NCBI GenBank assembly: GCA_029215795.1
Contig: JARDYH010000001.1
Span: 182,535,654-182,599,653 of the forward strand
Reading direction: 5' to 3'
Source of the DNA: Anniella stebbinsi
Taxonomy: Eukaryota > Chordata > Lepidosauria > Squamata > Anniellidae
DNA length: 64,000 nucleotides
The notes under the pieces: generated by a model
Told to the model about the DNA's origin: nothing
The model's input: the letters and a program-made list of their open reading frames with translations, nothing else
Database searches by the model: none
In this document: positions 33,045 through 44,514 of the stretch, piece after piece
Layout of the letters: every line of letters begins with the position of its first letter
How positions within the stretch are numbered: position 1 is the stretch's first letter
Translations under genes and position numbers: made by a program

Positions 33045-33360
33045 CAGGCAGCCCCTCTTCCCTGAGCGATGGGCCTCCTCCTGCAGGTGATGGCTTTCCC
33101 AGGTCCCCTCAGCCAGCTAGTTTATATATCCCTTCCAAGGAGGGGGACAGGTGGAAGTTGCCCACAGCAGCTGGCTCAGTACCTGAGGGCCTGGTCTTGC
33201 AGGGAGTGGCAGTCTGCTAGGCAGAAGTCCACAGAGAAAGAGCAGTGGTGGTGATGGTGATGGCGGTGGCAGCAGCAGCAAGCAGGCAGGCAGGCAGCAG
33301 CCGGCACCCTCTCTTCCCTGAGCAATGGGCCTCCTCCTTCAGGTGATGGCTCTGAGGTAT
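33045..33360. repeat. Duplicated 5'-UTR-like segment with GGT/GCA repeats
   Basis: CTTCCCTGAGCGATGGGCCT near 33057 recurs as CTTCCCTGAGCAATGGGCCT near 33315, about 256 bp apart. Between them are TGGTGATGG and CAGCAGCAG plus (AGGC)n runs. It may be tandem 5' UTR of the adjacent L2-like LINE; this is inference. Confidence 0.45.
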
Positions 33361-33439
33361 ATATGGGAATGGATTGAAAAAAATAAATAAAACCTTTGGG
33401 AGTATAATCATTTTCACCACTTGGAGGCGTGTGACGATT

Positions 33440-33538
33440 TACTGTCTATTGCCAGTTATTTATATGATGTAAACCACCCAGAGAGCTTTGGCTATGGGGT
33501 GGTATATAAATGCTAATAATAATAATAATAATAATAAT
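33440..33538 (+). mobile_element. L2-like LINE 3' terminus with (AAT)n tail
   Basis: The conserved terminus GTAAACCACCCAGAGAGCTT is followed by GGTGGTATATAAATGC and an AAT repeat at 33513-33538. Confidence 0.85.
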
Positions 33539-33539
33539 A

Positions 33540-34122
33540 TGTTTTGATGATATTTACCTTTAAGTTGTATGTGCTGTGTGATTTCAAATACAAGATTGAT
33601 AAGTATGTAAATCTAGTGAGAGAGTGGAGAGAATGTGAAGTGAATGCTGATTGGCTGGCTGGCTGTTCAAAGGTCTGGATTGATTGATAATAGTGAGGGG
33701 GAGGAGTTAAAGGAAGCAAGAGAATTGTATGTGAGAGAGAGTGAGAGAGTCAGGGGTAGCTTCTGTTGAAGAGAGTTTAGATATGGGGGTTTGTCTGTGG
33801 AGGGTCTAGATTTAGTGTAGGAACAACGTGTTTTGCTATTTTGGGGGGGCAGAGTGAAGGGAGAAGAGACAGTATAGTCCAGAGGGTAGAGTAGGCAGGG
33901 TTGTATATGGAACTGTACTGAAACCAATGAGCTTGAACCTGATGAAACCATTACGCTCTTTAACTGCATAACCTTACTGTTATTAATAAACATCCTTTTC
34001 GTTTTAAACTGGAGTGTTTTGTGAGGTACCTGAGGTAGAGTATGGGATTCAATGGTGGCAGCAAACAGGAAGGTGCGAGTATAGAGCTGCTGTGAGACCA
34101 GACAAGGGTGGCAAGTCACAGA
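33540..34122 (+). mobile_element. LTR-retrotransposon-like 5' LTR and primer-binding region
   Basis: The block starts TGTTTTGATG and contains a TTAATAAACATCC polyadenylation-type site at about 33980. It ends near GGGATTCA at about 34050, followed by TGGTGGCAGCAAACAGG, which resembles the primer-binding region seen after LTRs. The internal part is interrupted by the 345-bp transposon at 34123. No gag or pol remains. Borders are tentative. Confidence 0.4.
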
Positions 34123-34467
34123 GGCTGCCTCTACAAGAGAGGTTTAAAGCTCTTTCAAGGCGCTTAAATTTTTTTACCTCTACAAGAACGGAGCGCAAAT
34201 CGGGCGTAGAGGCGCGTTATCTCTCCGATTATGCGCATTATTGAATGCGCGTTAAATCGCGAGTTTTATTTTGCTCCGGCCGTTAAAGCGCATTTTGACT
34301 ATGTGAATAAGCACTTATGCACATTAACTACTTGTAAAGCGCATTTTGGTCATCCGTTAATGCGCTTCGCCGCCTCTCGTGCAGAGGTATTAGGTGTAAA
34401 TGCGCTTCAGCGATTATGCGCATAATCGCCTAACCGGGCGCAAAAGCGAATCCTTGTAGAGGGGACC
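34123..34467. mobile_element. 345-bp GCGC-rich non-autonomous DNA transposon, copy 1
   Basis: The element begins GGCTGCCTCTACAAG and ends CTTGTAGAGGGGACC, a 15-bp imperfect terminal inverted repeat, and is flanked by AGA on both sides. The interior is dense in GCGC and TTATGCGCAT motifs and includes the perfect 18-bp palindrome CGATTATGCGCATAATCG at 34411-34428. A second copy lies at 56599-56944. It has no coding capacity. The 3-bp duplication would fit PIF/Harbinger or Chapaev3-type transposases; this is not proven. Confidence 0.85.
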
Positions 34468-34489
34468 AGAGACAGTGAGCAGCATTCTT

Positions 34490-35095
34490 TTTTTTTTACC
34501 TGTATTTTTTATTCTTATTTCAAAGCAACACCTGTTTACATCTTACAAACTTACAAACACCGTATACAAAGAAAAGAGAACAGAAAGAATGCAGACAAGA
34601 CACTGAAATACAAAATTAATATTGACTTCCGATTTTCTCCATGTCAAAATTATGTAATCATATCTTATCTTACTCCATAGTCTCAACAACCAAACTTCCC
34701 CTCCTTCTTTTGTCTTACAAAATTATCATCTTAATCTCTGAATCCACAGATAAATACATAATTTTTTTCTTGCCTCTGTAAAACGTAAATAAGAGGTTTC
34801 CATTCCATTAAAACTATAGATGTTGATTTCTCTCTGATTATTGATGTCAGCTTTGCCGTTTCCGCCAATTCCACCATCTTCACTAGCCATTCTTCCATTG
34901 TGGGCACTATTGGTCCTTTCCATTTTTGCTCATACAATAGTCTCGCTGCTGTTATCATGTATAGGAATAAAGTCCCGTAGTTCCTTTTCAACTGGTCCTC
35001 CATTAGTCCCAAAAGGAAATATTCTGGTTTCAACTGTATATTGATCTTTAATATCTTCTGAATTAAAGAATGTATTTGTATCCAAAAATAAAGGA
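34490..35095 (-). mobile_element. L1-like ORF2 C-terminal fragment
   Basis: The minus-strand frame includes TLFLYMITAARLLYEQKWKG and VPTMEEWLVKMVELAETAKL, the conserved C-terminal region of tetrapod L1 ORF2, then a 3' UTR toward the T run (poly-A on the minus strand) near 34488. It is 5' truncated. Confidence 0.85.
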
Positions 35096-35098
35096 AGA

Positions 35099-35560
35099 TC
35101 AAGGGGGAGGCATCACGTCTCGCACCATAGGTTTACATAAATGCAGTATGATACTGGCAGTTTTATTCTCATTTCCTTTTCCAATAATGCTTACCATGGA
35201 GTTTGCCTTTACAGCAGCTGCACACTGGGCAGACATCTTTATCGAGTTGTCCACCACAACCCCAAGGTCTCTTTCTTGGTCAGTCACTTCTAACTCAGAT
35301 CCCATCAGGATATATTTGAAGTTGGGATTTTTTTGTCCCAACATAATAACTTTACCCTTGCTTACATTGAACTGCATCTGCCATGTTTATGTCCATTTTC
35401 CCAGTTTGGAGAGATTCCTTTGGAGTTCCTACAATCCTTTTTCTTTTTAACCATCCTAACCATTCATTGTTCACTCCAAAAACCAACCATTCACTGTTCA
35501 CTTCTAATTCCAAGGCAAAAAATGAGGAGAAAAGCATCCAAATCAGGTGAAATGAAGGGA
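35099..35560 (-). mobile_element. CR1/L2-type RT C-terminal fragment
   Basis: The minus frame encodes MQFNVSKGKVIMLGQKNPNF and [20 protein letters not shown], followed by a SAQCAAAV block. It is homologous to 18415-18790. Confidence 0.8.
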
Positions 35561-35929
35561 GAAGCAGGTTCTCAAGATGCTTAATTTTAAAATTATTTTT
35601 CAGAGCAGAAGAGCCCGATACGTTTCGGCCTATATCTTTATAAGGCCTTCAGGGGGCTGTAAACGTTTAAAATACATATTGTAAAAAATATGGTAGGGAC
35701 AACACGTACTAAAATATATTCTCATTATAAAATCAAGTTGACATATTGCCGCAAGGGCCTATGTGCATATATAAACTGTTTCTCAACATTTTAAGTTTAT
35801 TACATGAAGACAAATTGCTTTTTATACTGGTATTTCATAACATACATTAGGGTGCCCATCCTCCTGGATTTGCCCGGACATGCCTGGAAAATGGCGAGCA
35901 AATCCGGGTCTGGGAGAAACACCCGTTTT

Positions 35930-36325
35930 GGGGGGCCAAATCTGGAAATTTAGCCCCTCGAAAGCCCGTTTCGGGCACTTCCAGTTTTGGCCTGCCAAGG
36001 CCTGCCGAAGCCATTTCCGGGTTCCTAGAGGCCCTCTAGGAATCCGGAGATGGCTTCAGCCGGCCTCTGCAGGCCCGTTTCGGCCACTTCCAGTTTTGGC
36101 CTTCAGAAGCCATTTCCGGGTTCCTAGAGGGCCGTTGCTATGGTGATGACCTCTAGGAATCTGGTAATGGCTTTGGAAGGCCTTGGAGGGCCCAAACTGG
36201 AAGTGCCCGAAACGGGCCTGCTGAAGCCATCTCTGGATTCCTAGAGGGCCTTAGCCATAGCGATGGCCCTCTAGGAATCTGGAAATGGCTTTGGCAGGCC
36301 CATTTCGGGCACTTCTGAGGCCTGC
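35930..36325. repeat. GC-rich array of direct and inverted units
   Basis: CCCGTTTCGGGCACTTCCAG-type and TTCCTAGAGGGCC-type motifs recur in both orientations: AGCCATTTCCGGGTTCCTAG at about 36010 and 36108, and inverted CTCTAGGAATCTGG at about 36150 and 36269. It is probably a satellite or composite MITE. It is followed at about 36640 and 36750 by G and TG runs. Confidence 0.65.
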
Positions 36326-37700
36326 CCCTGGTGGGTCATCCACACTTACCAAAACTACGTCTGCAAACCCCTTCCAGCTCCCATGCGATGATCCGGGGCC
36401 TCTTCTTGGATGGTGCAGGCAGAGGACAAAAAGCAGTCAGAGCAGCAGGTGGGACGGTTTTATCCTGGAAGTTACAAGGTTCTGAGAATTTTTCCAAAAT
36501 TGCCCTCCACTTGTTAGGATCTCACCTCCCCCAGGTCTTATCCTGTAGTTTTCTAATGCCCTTCTCTGCAACCCCTTGCTGCTGCTAAGAATATTTTCAA
36601 GATGAATGTAAAAATCCCTATCATTTGCCCAGAGAAATGGGGGGGGGGGGGAGTGAAAGCAAACATAGGAGCAGCCTTGGGAGAGGTATGTGTGTGTGAA
36701 TGTATTTATGTGATGGGTGCATGGGGTGCATGTTCATTTGTCTGTGAATGAGTGTGTGTGTGTGTGTGTGTGTGTTTTGGGGTGGGTGATCCTGAGAGAG
36801 TTTGCATGTTTGTGTGCATGTTGAGAGTGGGGGGGGCTATAGTGTTGTGTGTGAGAGTTGGGGTTTGATATGGAGTTGATATTCCTATTTACGGGAAATA
36901 AATTTGAATGAATTAATTTTCTAAGAGTTCATTTAGAGATGGTTTGAGGAAATTGGTTTAGCTGTCTGGAAAACAGGTGTTTTGCTGGAACAGAAAAAGC
37001 AGTACCTTTATCTGGTTACCTCACTTGTTTGCTTTTTTATTGTTTTGTTGGAGGAGAACATTGTAATATATTGAAGTATGAATTGACTTATTAGCAATAT
37101 TTATTTACTGCTTCTTATTTGAATAAATCATGAAGTAGTTTAGAAAAAAGAATATAAAACTATGCAATGGTATTATATTAGAAGTTCATTTATACATAGC
37201 TCATGGCTGTAAATGGATGCAATTTCAGTGGGCCTTTTAAACATAATGAAAACATAATTTATTATCCATCTCTGTTGGAGGATGATTGTTACTGGCCATG
37301 GTGTTTTTACTTCATTTATGTGATATTTACTTCATTTATGTGATATTTACTAGTGCTAGCATTTGTTTTATCCTTTTAGCCACTGTAGAAAAACAGACGA
37401 TTTCTTCTATATATTTCCTCAATTAATTCTCAAAACCCGTGTCAGACTGTTAATGAATTTTCCAATTAACTCACTGATCTTTTGGATCTAACTATTAGCT
37501 TTTGTGCCAATGGGCATGGTGGGTGGGGTGGGTGGAGAAGGGTTTTTCCACTTCTCCTGTAATTGCTAGTTATTTCATATCGTCCACCTGAAGTTTCTGA
37601 AGTCTGAGAGCCAAAGTAAAATAGTTAAAAGTCCTAAAGACGTTTTCATTAAAGTTCATTGGAGTTCTACTGATGAAAATTCTGACCAGCAAAATATCTC
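36326..37700. other. Intergenic, no recognised gene
   Basis: There are G-rich and (TG)n runs at about 36640-36850 and an exact repeat of TTTACTTCATTTATGTGATA at about 37307 and 37326. Otherwise nothing was recognised. Confidence 0.5.
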
Positions 37701-37880
37701 AAACTATGCCAATATGAGCAAGATTTCCTAAAACCTTTGCTGGGTCTCTCTTTTCCTCTTCCTTTTCTGCAACATTTTTGTCATTAGGTATTGCTATGTC
37801 AATGACATAGTTGTGTTTTTCTTTTATATGTATGACTGTTGTGTCTGGTCACTTGCAAAGTATTGTCTTGTCCCAGAATT
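37700..37880 (-). mobile_element. Possible RLE-type LINE relic (R4/Dong-like endonuclease)
   Basis: The minus strand reads PDTTVIHIKEKHNYVIDIAI followed by PNDKNVAEKEEEK. This resembles the restriction-like endonuclease of R2/R4-type LINEs, with RPDIVV, a K-rich strand and IDVAVPND (PD...D...K). It is short and degenerate. R4/Dong elements are known in lizards. Confidence 0.45.
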
Positions 37881-38149
37881 GTTCTGTCCCAGCATAGCAT
37901 GGCTTGGCTTGACTTGTTTGAGTGTGTCTGGATCTCCTAGGCTCTGAAAGCATCTTTCTGGAAAGCACATGCTGGTTGCATGATCTAGGAGGCCAGGTTC
38001 TGTGAGTGCATAGTTGTCCTTGACAGGAGGACCTTGCAGGAGGACCTTGCTAGAGTAAGGTGAACATATGTGAAGAGGCTGCAATCCTACATTCATTTAT
38101 CTGGGAGTAAACTTTACTGAAGTCAACAAGAGTTATTTCTAAAGTTTCT

Positions 38150-38722
38150 TTGGGCAGTTTTCTTTGGGTCCCTGACTGGGATTTCTATTCTCTACACATG
38201 TTGTGTCTATGTCCAACTCCCTGCTTTAAGGGGATGAAATCTCAGACAGCGATTTCTGATCCTGGAGAAGGAATGCAACAGGCGGGGGAGTTGGTGCCAG
38301 AAGGAGAACACTTTCCCACGGCGGACGCGGGAGATAATTCCCAAGGAGACGCTCCTAACCGAGGAGAGAATACTTTCTCTTCTGAGACAAAGAGTCTCCA
38401 AGATGCTGTTGCTCGCAGAAAGCTAAAGAGAAAGGATTTCAAACTTAAAACCGCCCGCCGCTCAGAGAGGCTAGTGAACAAAGCCCTACAGGCTAATTCG
38501 TCTTAATTATGTGACTCTGCTCTCTTTGTCTCTCAGTTAACTCAACTGAATAGCTTGCTTATCTAACAAGCCTCTGGGCAAAAGGACCTTTTGCTAAGTT
38601 TGTTCCCTTTTACTTGCTGGAGGAGAGAGGAGGATCGTCTTTTGTATAATAAAGGATTGTATTTTTCCTCAAAGGGGTCTCTTTATTGTCCTCACCATAC
38701 GTTAGAACTTACAGAGTCACGA
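38150..38722 (+). mobile_element. LTR-retrotransposon-like 3' end
   Basis: An open frame ends at 38506 with a basic tail containing KLKTARRSERLVNKAL, resembling the C terminus of Gypsy-type polyproteins. After the stop, a block starts TGTGACTCTG (about 38513), has a GTATAATAAAGG polyadenylation site at about 38645, and ends near CAGAGTCACGACA, the inverse of its start. No polypurine tract is obvious, so the LTR call is tentative. Confidence 0.4.
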
Positions 38723-39395
38723 CAACACACTGAGTTAGTGTAAATTCAGGATATACTTGGATAAAAGGAGGGAAAGATCCTTGTCAACATTGTGATAATG
38801 AGCATCTGTTCTGGCCTTTCTTTGTATTGCTACTGACTATGGTTTTGTTTACATGGCCAATGAACCAGAGATATAATGACACATCTTTAGATTAGTTTCT
38901 CGCTAATAAACCAGAAGTTGAAACAAGCTAAGAGGTGAGAAGTGACTATAACAAGCCTTTAGTCCATTTGTTCCATGGCTAATGTTTGCAGGGTAATCGT
39001 ATTTTATACTCTTCCTGAATGCTAGGTTGCTAGTTTGTTGTACTAGATTTTTCTGCACTTGTCAACTGCTTCATTTGTTCAGTGGTAGCAGTATGCTGAA
39101 TCTGTGAGTATGGATAAGAGAAGAGTGATGGGGAAAGAGTGTTAAATATTAGGAAAGTTGGGACTACGGTCATCCAGTGAAGGATTTGCAGTCAGAAAAC
39201 ATATCTGAGGAAAGGGAAACCTATCACACAGAGCATAGCAAAAGTTTCAAAGTACAGCAAAAGCTACAAAAGTAGGAGTGAGTAAAGTTAATTTCAGATA
39301 CATTGAATGTCTCACTTGTTCTTTATTTTAGTGATTTTAACATGAAGATGTTGTGTAGAACAGGTTTGTATGCTGTGAAATCAGACATGTGACCA

Positions 39396-39510
39396 AGGCC
39401 ATGTTTGGGTGGGCACGCCCCCTTGGGGGCTGGACATGTTGGTGGGCATGTCCCCTTGGGGGACAGACATGTTGGTGGGCACGCCCCCTTGGGGGGCGGC
39501 CATGTTGTCC
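39396..39510. repeat. Three-copy 36-bp minisatellite
   Basis: The unit GGTGGGCACGCCCCCTTGGG followed by a GGCGGACATGTT-like part is repeated three times with small changes. It lies in an element ending CCAAAATATGGTCACTCT. Confidence 0.8.
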
Positions 39511-39704
39511 TCCTTTTTGGTTTCCAAAATATGGTCACTCTAACATACATGCAAAACATTTCTTATCGAAAGAGTATCTGTAATATGTTACTTTTAGGAG
39601 GTATTTGCAAAAATCTTCTCAACAGAATGTCTTTCTTTGATAACTAATAATGACTGAAAAGAATGGTGTGCAGGGCCATTCATTATATCCTCTTTCTACT
39701 TAAC

Positions 39705-40145
39705 TGAGGCCTTTATCACACATACCATTTTCCCCCTGGATTGCTTCTGTGGGTTCCCCCTCCGTTTCTTATGCGAATCTAGCATTTTGAATCACGCATG
39801 GTCGGTTTTGCTCTGATACCTCAGCTCAGCCTGTTGAACTTGCCTGAAAGGGACTTTGCCCATTCAGGGTTAAATCGAAACAGAAACTAAAAACTGAGTA
39901 CTCGGCGTGAGAACAGCGTGAGGGGGTGATGTCATGCGAGTCCCGCGCTGAAGAAGTGGATCAAAGTCGCAGTGAGTGTGCTTAAAACTGCGTGTATGAT
40001 AACAACCTATGGGAGATTTTTTTAAAAAATACCTTTTTGCTTCCATAGGGGGAGCTTTTGAGATCTTTCAAAAGCCCAAAAATGTCCTGACTCAGAAACA
40101 GATCCACAAACGAGCAAGCGTTCAGAACCTTTCCTATGGCTATAA
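39705..40145. repeat. MITE-like element and flanking unrecognised sequence
   Basis: A start of the type CTTTATCACACATACCATTT and a later GCGTGTATGATAACAAC form imperfect inverted ends at about 39710 and 40005. The interior is CpG-rich compared with its surroundings. No coding capacity. Confidence 0.35.
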
Positions 40146-40796
40146 CATGGTTTAAAGAAGGAAGAGGAAAATTAAAAGCCTGACAGTCTGCTATTTGAGA
40201 GAAAGAGGGAGATAAATTTATTTATTTTAAATATCAGCCTTAAAGCATCCATGCTCAGCTTAATGCTTTTGAATTAAAAAACAAAACAAAACCTCAAATT
40301 AAATCAAAAGGGTTCTTTTCTTTTTCTCTCTTGCTTATTTTTGGGGGGCGGTGGGGGTAGGGATGGGAGAAGCAGAATCTCTCTAATAGGGAGCCGCCCC
40401 ACCAGCCCCCCTTACCTGGCTCATCTTGCCCCGGCTTCTGGAAGGACAAGCTTTTTAGTTTCCGGATGATCAGATGGGAACCGTTGGATGCAACATTTCG
40501 CTACATGATCAGAGGGGCCCAGTTGCTGATAAGTATTTGTTAATTCTCTTAAAAAGTGGGAGTGGCAAGGGCATCTCAGTGGGTACCAAGCAGGATGACT
40601 GTGGCACGCTGGTGCTGATGGGCACCCTATTGCCTACCCCTGCTGTAACTACTCAGAACATCTCTGCTGGCACAATGGTGAAGGGAAAATAAGCTTTCTT
40701 TCCAACCATCATTGCCAGAAAGTAGACTAAAATGAGCTCTAGCTTGTGTGTGATTGCATTTTCATGAGTCTTTTGCAATTTTGACTGTAATTTCAT

Positions 40797-41010
40797 TGTC
40801 GTCAGCTCTTCAGAGCACCAAGGAGCTAACATAGTGCCATGTCCAGGGAGGGGACATTCAGGAGTAATCATGTCAACTGTCTGGGCCATTTCCCCTTTCT
40901 AGAGGTTGACTAGGGCTTTGACAGAATCACCAGTTTTGTGACAGGAAAACCCCCAGAATTGTCAGAAAAACATTTGGATCTATCAGTGTCCTGGGGCAGA
41001 CCATGTTAGC
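40797..41010 (-). mobile_element. Old L2-like LINE endonuclease/linker fragment
   Basis: The minus-strand sequence aligns by eye with 14930-15090 (GGCCATTTC, GTTGACTAGGGCTTTGACAG, TTTGGATCTATCAG on the plus strand). It is diverged and truncated. Confidence 0.6.
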
Positions 41011-42700
41011 AGGAGCTCAATGGAATTTACATCTGATTGTTCATATATAGGATTGCTCTGATAGTGATCTAGCTTATGGGGTTGTTGTAAAGATAAACAA
41101 GATAAAATGCCATTGGGATTTTTGCTATTTAAATTATTGTGGTAATTAATAATGAACGCAGAAATGTTTAAAACATTTTTGGAAACAGATTGGAAAGCTG
41201 TAACCAAAATGCAGTTATAAAGTTAAGTAAATAACTTCCTATTCATGTTTTGGAATTGTTGATCTAGAAATGAAAGCGTAAGGTGCCACTCATTGTTAAT
41301 TTCAGATGTCCTATTTAAACTTTGAAAAGTGTACTTGTAGCAGGTCAGTGGAACAATAGCACATTGCCACATATGTCCTTTTCCAGATAGTTCTTTGATG
41401 ATCTGCCAGAATATAGACACCCCCCCCCCCCCCCGCTCCAACTTAATTCTGCCTGTTTTGGGCCAAAGGGGGATGACTGTTGCAGTCGTCTTATGTGTTC
41501 TGAAGTTTACAAAAGAACACATGATCAGTATTTGTGATCCATTGGCCTACCATTTCAGTTCCAGAAATAATGATGAAAGCCTCCAACTTCTAAGTAGTGA
41601 CTGGGACAAATTAGACTAGCTGTCTATTGCCAAATCTGCTCAGATAGTGCTTCATGCAATTAGCAACTATTCTTTACACCCACAATATAAATTCACAAAG
41701 CAGTGGGTGTAAAACATCAGAGGTCTGTGGAAGTAAGGGGTGTTTTTGTGATGGTGAGTGCCTACTGTTTTTTTTCTCAGTATCTTGTAGAGTATTTTGA
41801 GTTGATTAGAATTAATTCCCATAATATTTACAGCCCAATCTTACAAACACTTACTTGGAAGTAATGCATGCAGATTTCAGTAAGCCACCTTGAGAATCCA
41901 TTGGTTGTTGTTGGGTTGTTCAGGGCGGTTAAAAATTTGGGAGGTGGAAAATGTAACATCCTTTAAATGCCTCCTGAAAACACATGCCAACTGGCAGTGA
42001 CATTAGAATGACCAGGCTGGGACCCCCCCCCCCCCCCCAATGTGTGAGCAGCGGCTGTGACGTGGCGTCTGTGGACCGACATTCCTTCCCATGCGACTGT
42101 TGCAGTGGGACAGGGGAAGAGGGGACAAAGAACATCAGTGCCAGCCAGCGGTTTTGTGGGGCAGCCCTCCCACACTCCCGCCTGCCCAGTAACCCACCTC
42201 TGTGACGCAGAGACCTGCTGGGATGGTGAGGTTGCCCTCTAGACCGCTCAGCGATGGGCATCCCAGAAACATTGCTAGCTGGCATCTTGGGGTCCGGAGA
42301 CAGGCAGAATAATGGGAAGTTTGTATGGCACTGGGACATCAGTGCAAAATGCAACATTGTAACGGAAAGGCAACACAAAAATTTGTCCTTGAAGCAGCAC
42401 ATTTTCAAGACGGCAGAAAAAGGGTGAGGTGGGAGTGTACAGTGGCAGATTATTTGCTGGAGGAATAGGGGGGCAGACGTTCCACGGGTGGGTTCTCGCC
42501 AGGGCCGTCCATTACCTGGAAAAATGATGCCTTAATGGTTTTACAATAGGTCCCAAAGCCAATGCTGCCCTGCTAACAACTGTAATTGTAGGAAAATCCA
42601 ATGTTTAGCAATCGTACCCACATGCAAAGTCACGCGCGATCGTGATTGGACAGGCAATGGTGAGAAAGTCAAGTGGGCAGGGTTAATGAATGGCGGGAAA
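41011..42700. other. Intergenic, no recognised gene
   Basis: Contains C runs at about 41421 and 42025 and a SINE-like remnant at about 41830-41880. No exon or intact element was recognised. Confidence 0.4.
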
Positions 42701-42952
42701 GTCCAGGGAGGTACCATCAGGAGACAGGGTGGTGCTTTCATCAATTTTTCCACGTATAACCATACACCCCTGAACCGACTCTGCAGTGAAACTCCGCAGA
42801 TAAACAATTGTAAAGTGCATTTTATGATGCCCGTAATTCACCCGAACAGCTCTCTTCTACCTCTATTAGACGTAAATTTGAATATAGGAATAAGCGCAAA
42901 TCATCATAAACAGGCGCCAAAGAGACGTCATGTAGAACCCCCCCCCCCCGAG

Positions 42953-43525
42953 GTTAGAACGTATAAAACTGACTCTGGCCCACTCGCATTAGCTGCCTGT
43001 ATGTTTCTGAGCCCGATTCAAGGTGCTGCTTTTAACCTATAAAGCCTTACACGGTTTGGGACCACAATACCTGATGGAACACCTCTTCCAACATGAACCT
43101 ACCTGTACTCTACGTTCAACATCTAAGGCCCTCCTCCGGGTACCTACTCTGAGGGATGCACAGAGGGTGGCAAGAAGGGAGAGGGCCTTCTCAGTGGTGG
43201 CCTCCCAACTTTGGAATAATATCCCCAATGAGGCTCGCCTGGCGCCAACATTGTTATCTTTTTGGCGCCAGGTCAAGACTTTCCTCTTCCCCCAGGCATT
43301 TAACAGCATATACTGAGTTTTTAATTGACTCCAGAACTATATTTAGGCCTTGCTGAGAGTTTGCAGCTGTTTTAAATGTACACTGTTTTTATATGTTGTC
43401 TGTTTTTATGTTTTTTAATTTTGTATATCGATTTTTAATGTCCAAAGTTTTAATTTTTGTAAACCGCCCAGAGAGCTTTGGCTATGGGGCAGTATATAAA
43501 TGTAATAAATAATAAATATAATAAT
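42953..43525 (+). mobile_element. L2-like LINE 3' fragment
   Basis: The plus frame encodes [20 protein letters not shown] through [18 protein letters not shown] and stops. A 3' UTR follows, with the ACCGCCCAGAGAGCTTTGGC terminus and an AATAAATAATAAAT tail. It is 5' truncated. Confidence 0.88.
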
Positions 43526-44013
43526 GTCTATGAAAAGCCTCCCAGTGCTTTCTATGGCATAATCCTTAAAAATCCAGTCTAAATAGCAAGGGAGAGAGCA
43601 TGTGCAGAGTGCTTCCAAAACCTCAAAACAGAGAGAATCCAACCGGAGGGGTTTCAGGCCTTGCGTCAAAAGATGATCTCTAGCAAGGCTCTTCAGCCTT
43701 GCTCCCCCCTCTTATAGACCAGAGGCTTGGCCTATTCAAAGCCACTTGACAGACAGATCCTCTGACCTGTAAACCATGCTCATGTGAAAACATAACGGGA
43801 GTGCTCTACCCACTACGATGCTGCTGCAATCTGAGTGACAGCTTCCAAGAGTGGCCCCGTCCATTGTACCAAATCCAGGTTCTCAGGAGAACCTGCTGCT
43901 ACAGCTGCAAGGCCAACAAGGAGTGAGAGAGCTACTCTGGTGAGAAACTCTGACAGAGAGAAGCTCGTAGAGACATTGATTTTCTAAAGCTATTTCTAAT
44001 GCATCAACTTACA

Positions 44014-44040
44014 TACCACAAGGCATCCGGCCTTGTGGTA
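44014..44040. repeat. Perfect 11-bp hairpin
   Basis: TACCACAAGGC pairs with GCCTTGTGGTA around a 5-nt loop. The surrounding 43530-44510 region is unrecognised. Confidence 0.6.
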
Positions 44041-44514
44041 CACATGACACCTCCCGCTGAAAACGTCTGGGAAATTTCACCCCTCTCCTAAAGCATAAGA
44101 AATCATTCCACATTTTTGGCAACTGGAGGGGATGATCCTGTAAAAGTGCGTGGCGATTTTCAGCACAGCACTAAGATTTTTCTGAATTTTTCCTATTACA
44201 TCCTCCCTTCTTTATCCCTTGATAAATGTTTTTCTGAAAACATTTTTGACATTTAATCAGTTTTCAAAGTTTCAGAATCATGTTTTTTTCTGGGCATATA
44301 AAATCAAACAAACAAAAACTCTACACGGACTACCTATATTTATTGAGGTTTAGAAAGAACTAATTACTTTCAAAGAACACAACCGGATGCAAGCTTCATT
44401 CAATACAGTAGTTTTTTTAAAATTGTGGTAGGGTAGATTTAAAAAATCCTTATTTCTACTACTTGTTAATTCAAAAGTTTGAATACTCAACAACTTTGTA
44501 AACGTCCGAACATT

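Noticed and set aside
44014..44040. Hairpin resembling a bacterial intrinsic terminator
   Set aside because: No following T run and a vertebrate context; listed only as a repeat.
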